Assembly: GCA_012269805.1 (NCBI GenBank)
Contig: JAAXJP010000258.1
Location: 1 to 8,316 of the forward strand
From: Rubrivirga sp.
GTDB taxonomy: Bacteria; Bacteroidota; Rhodothermia; Rhodothermales; Rubricoccaceae
Direction: 5' to 3'
DNA: 8,316 bases
The translations under genes and the position numbers were made by a program. Below the pieces are notes generated by a model. That model saw only the letters and a list, made by a program, of their open reading frames with translations. It was not told where the DNA came from and did not search any database. Positions 7,569-8,316 of the stretch are shown piece by piece; position 1 is the first letter of the stretch; each line of letters starts with the position of its first letter.

Positions 7569-8316
7569 CTAAAACTGGAGGGAGACGCCGATCCGGTGGG
7601 TCGGGCCGAGGCGCTCGAACTGCTCGAAGGCGTAGTCGGCCCGGAGCGAGCGGTCGCCGAGGCCGGGCACGTCGACGCCGAACCCGAGCGTCGGCGTCGT
7701 GGCCTCCTCGACGCCGAAGCGGTAGCCGCCCCGCAGCGAGAGGAGGTCGTTCCAGACGTACTCCGCGCCGACGTTGAACTGCTCGGCGTTGTCGTTGGGG
7801 TTCGTGAGCTGACCCGATACCGTCAGGGCGTGCTCGGCCGAGCGGAGGACGTCGTAGCCGATCCCGAGCATGAACGTCGTCGGCGGCACGAGGTCCTCGA
7901 AGTCATCCTCGACCACCACGCCGCCGTCGACCATCGGCCGCTCGATCTCGCCCGAGGCCTCGCCGTTGAGGCCGAAGTTTCGGATCGCCACGCCGATCGA
8001 GGCCCCCGTCGTGCCCACGTTGTAGTGGACGCCGAGGTCGAGGAGCGGGACCGTCATGGCCACGTCGGCCGCCGACTCGCGGGCCACCTTCGCCGTCACG
8101 CCGTAGGCGAACAGGTCCGTGAGCGCCTGGCTCACCGACAGCCCGCCGACGATGCCGAGGTAGCTGAACGACTGGCCCGTCCCCTGCGGCCCCGAGAACT
8201 CCGTCGTGACCGCCATGTCGCCCGAGTCGAGCGTCTGGACGTGCCCGCCGATCGTGAACGGCCCGACCTCCTGGGTCACGGCCGCGTAGTTCATCGAGAT
8301 GTCGGCGAAGTAGGAG
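7569..8316 (-). CDS. PorV/PorQ-family outer-membrane beta-barrel protein, 5' end outside the window
   Basis: The reading frame is open to the window edge: upstream of the in-frame ATG at 8294 the codons continue as SYFADIS, so that ATG is internal and the gene begins beyond 8316. The visible 248 C-terminal residues have alternating amphipathic strands (for example LDLGVHYNVG, SLRGGYRFGV, LGFGVDV, RSLRADYAFEQF). They end in GVSLQF, the terminal-Phe pattern of outer-membrane barrels. The YFADI segment, the conserved GDM near the visible start and the layout fit the PorV/PorQ (UPF0164) group common in Bacteroidota, Rhodothermota and Ignavibacteria. PorV proper acts in type IX secretion, but family members are numerous and many are uncharacterised, so that role should not be assumed. 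It is followed after 21 bases by the NHL lipoprotein gene, suggesting an operon of envelope proteins. Confidence 0.82.
   Translation of the reverse strand, partial: SYFADISMNYAAVTQEVGPFTIGGHVQTLDSGDMAVTTEFSGPQGTGQSFSYLGIVGGLSVSQALTDLFAYGVTAKVARESAADVAMTVPLLDLGVHYNVGTTGASIGVAIRNFGLNGEASGEIERPMVDGGVVVEDDFEDLVPPTTFMLGIGYDVLRSAEHALTVSGQLTNPNDNAEQFNVGAEYVWNDLLSLRGGYRFGVEEATTPTLGFGVDVPGLGDRSLRADYAFEQFERLGPTHRIGVSLQF

Noticed and set aside
8292..8294. In-frame ATG at 8294 as start of the PorV/PorQ-family gene
   Set aside because: The frame stays open and protein-like (SYFADIS) up to the window edge, and starting at 8294 would leave no signal peptide on an outer-membrane protein. The gene is partial at its 5' end.

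Overview
The window is very GC-rich (roughly 70% or more) chromosomal DNA with five protein genes. Four are complete; one runs off the right edge. The gene set (a KorAB-type 2-oxoacid:ferredoxin oxidoreductase, a PorV/PorQ-type outer-membrane protein, several lipoproteins) and the absence of Shine-Dalgarno sequences before every visible start fit the Bacteroidota/Rhodothermota group. A high-GC marine member such as a Rubricoccus or Rubrivirga relative is my best guess. That placement is an inference from content, not a database match.

Left part (66-3358, + strand): the alpha and beta subunits of a 2-oxoacid:ferredoxin oxidoreductase form a two-gene operon with only 5 bases between them. They would convert a 2-oxoacid (probably 2-oxoglutarate) to its acyl-CoA and pass electrons to a ferredoxin encoded elsewhere. 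The beta subunit, read from its ATG, carries an unusual low-complexity Pro/Ala/Lys/Arg-rich extension of about 135 residues before the catalytic domain.

Middle (3359-4870): a 285-base gap holds two inverted repeats and a short coding-like stretch without a start. It is followed by a + strand lipoprotein dipeptidase of the M19 (renal dipeptidase) family with a complete metal site. Its stop codon interlocks with the stop codon of the convergent gene on the other strand.

Right part (4867-8316, - strand): three genes read leftwards and closely spaced, probably one transcript. In order they are a PorV/PorQ-family beta-barrel protein (5' end outside the window), a lipoprotein with NHL-type beta-propeller repeats whose start region contains a run of ten C, and a lipoprotein phosphodiesterase of the nucleotide pyrophosphatase/phosphodiesterase (NPP) family. 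These three and the M19 gene all encode envelope proteins, in contrast to the cytoplasmic KorAB pair.

I see no RNA gene, mobile element, CRISPR array, phage gene or defence system. Most of the window is ordinary core metabolism and envelope genes. The points most worth a second look are the KorB extension, the homopolymer at the start of the NHL lipoprotein, and the possible gene remnant in the korB-dipeptidase gap.
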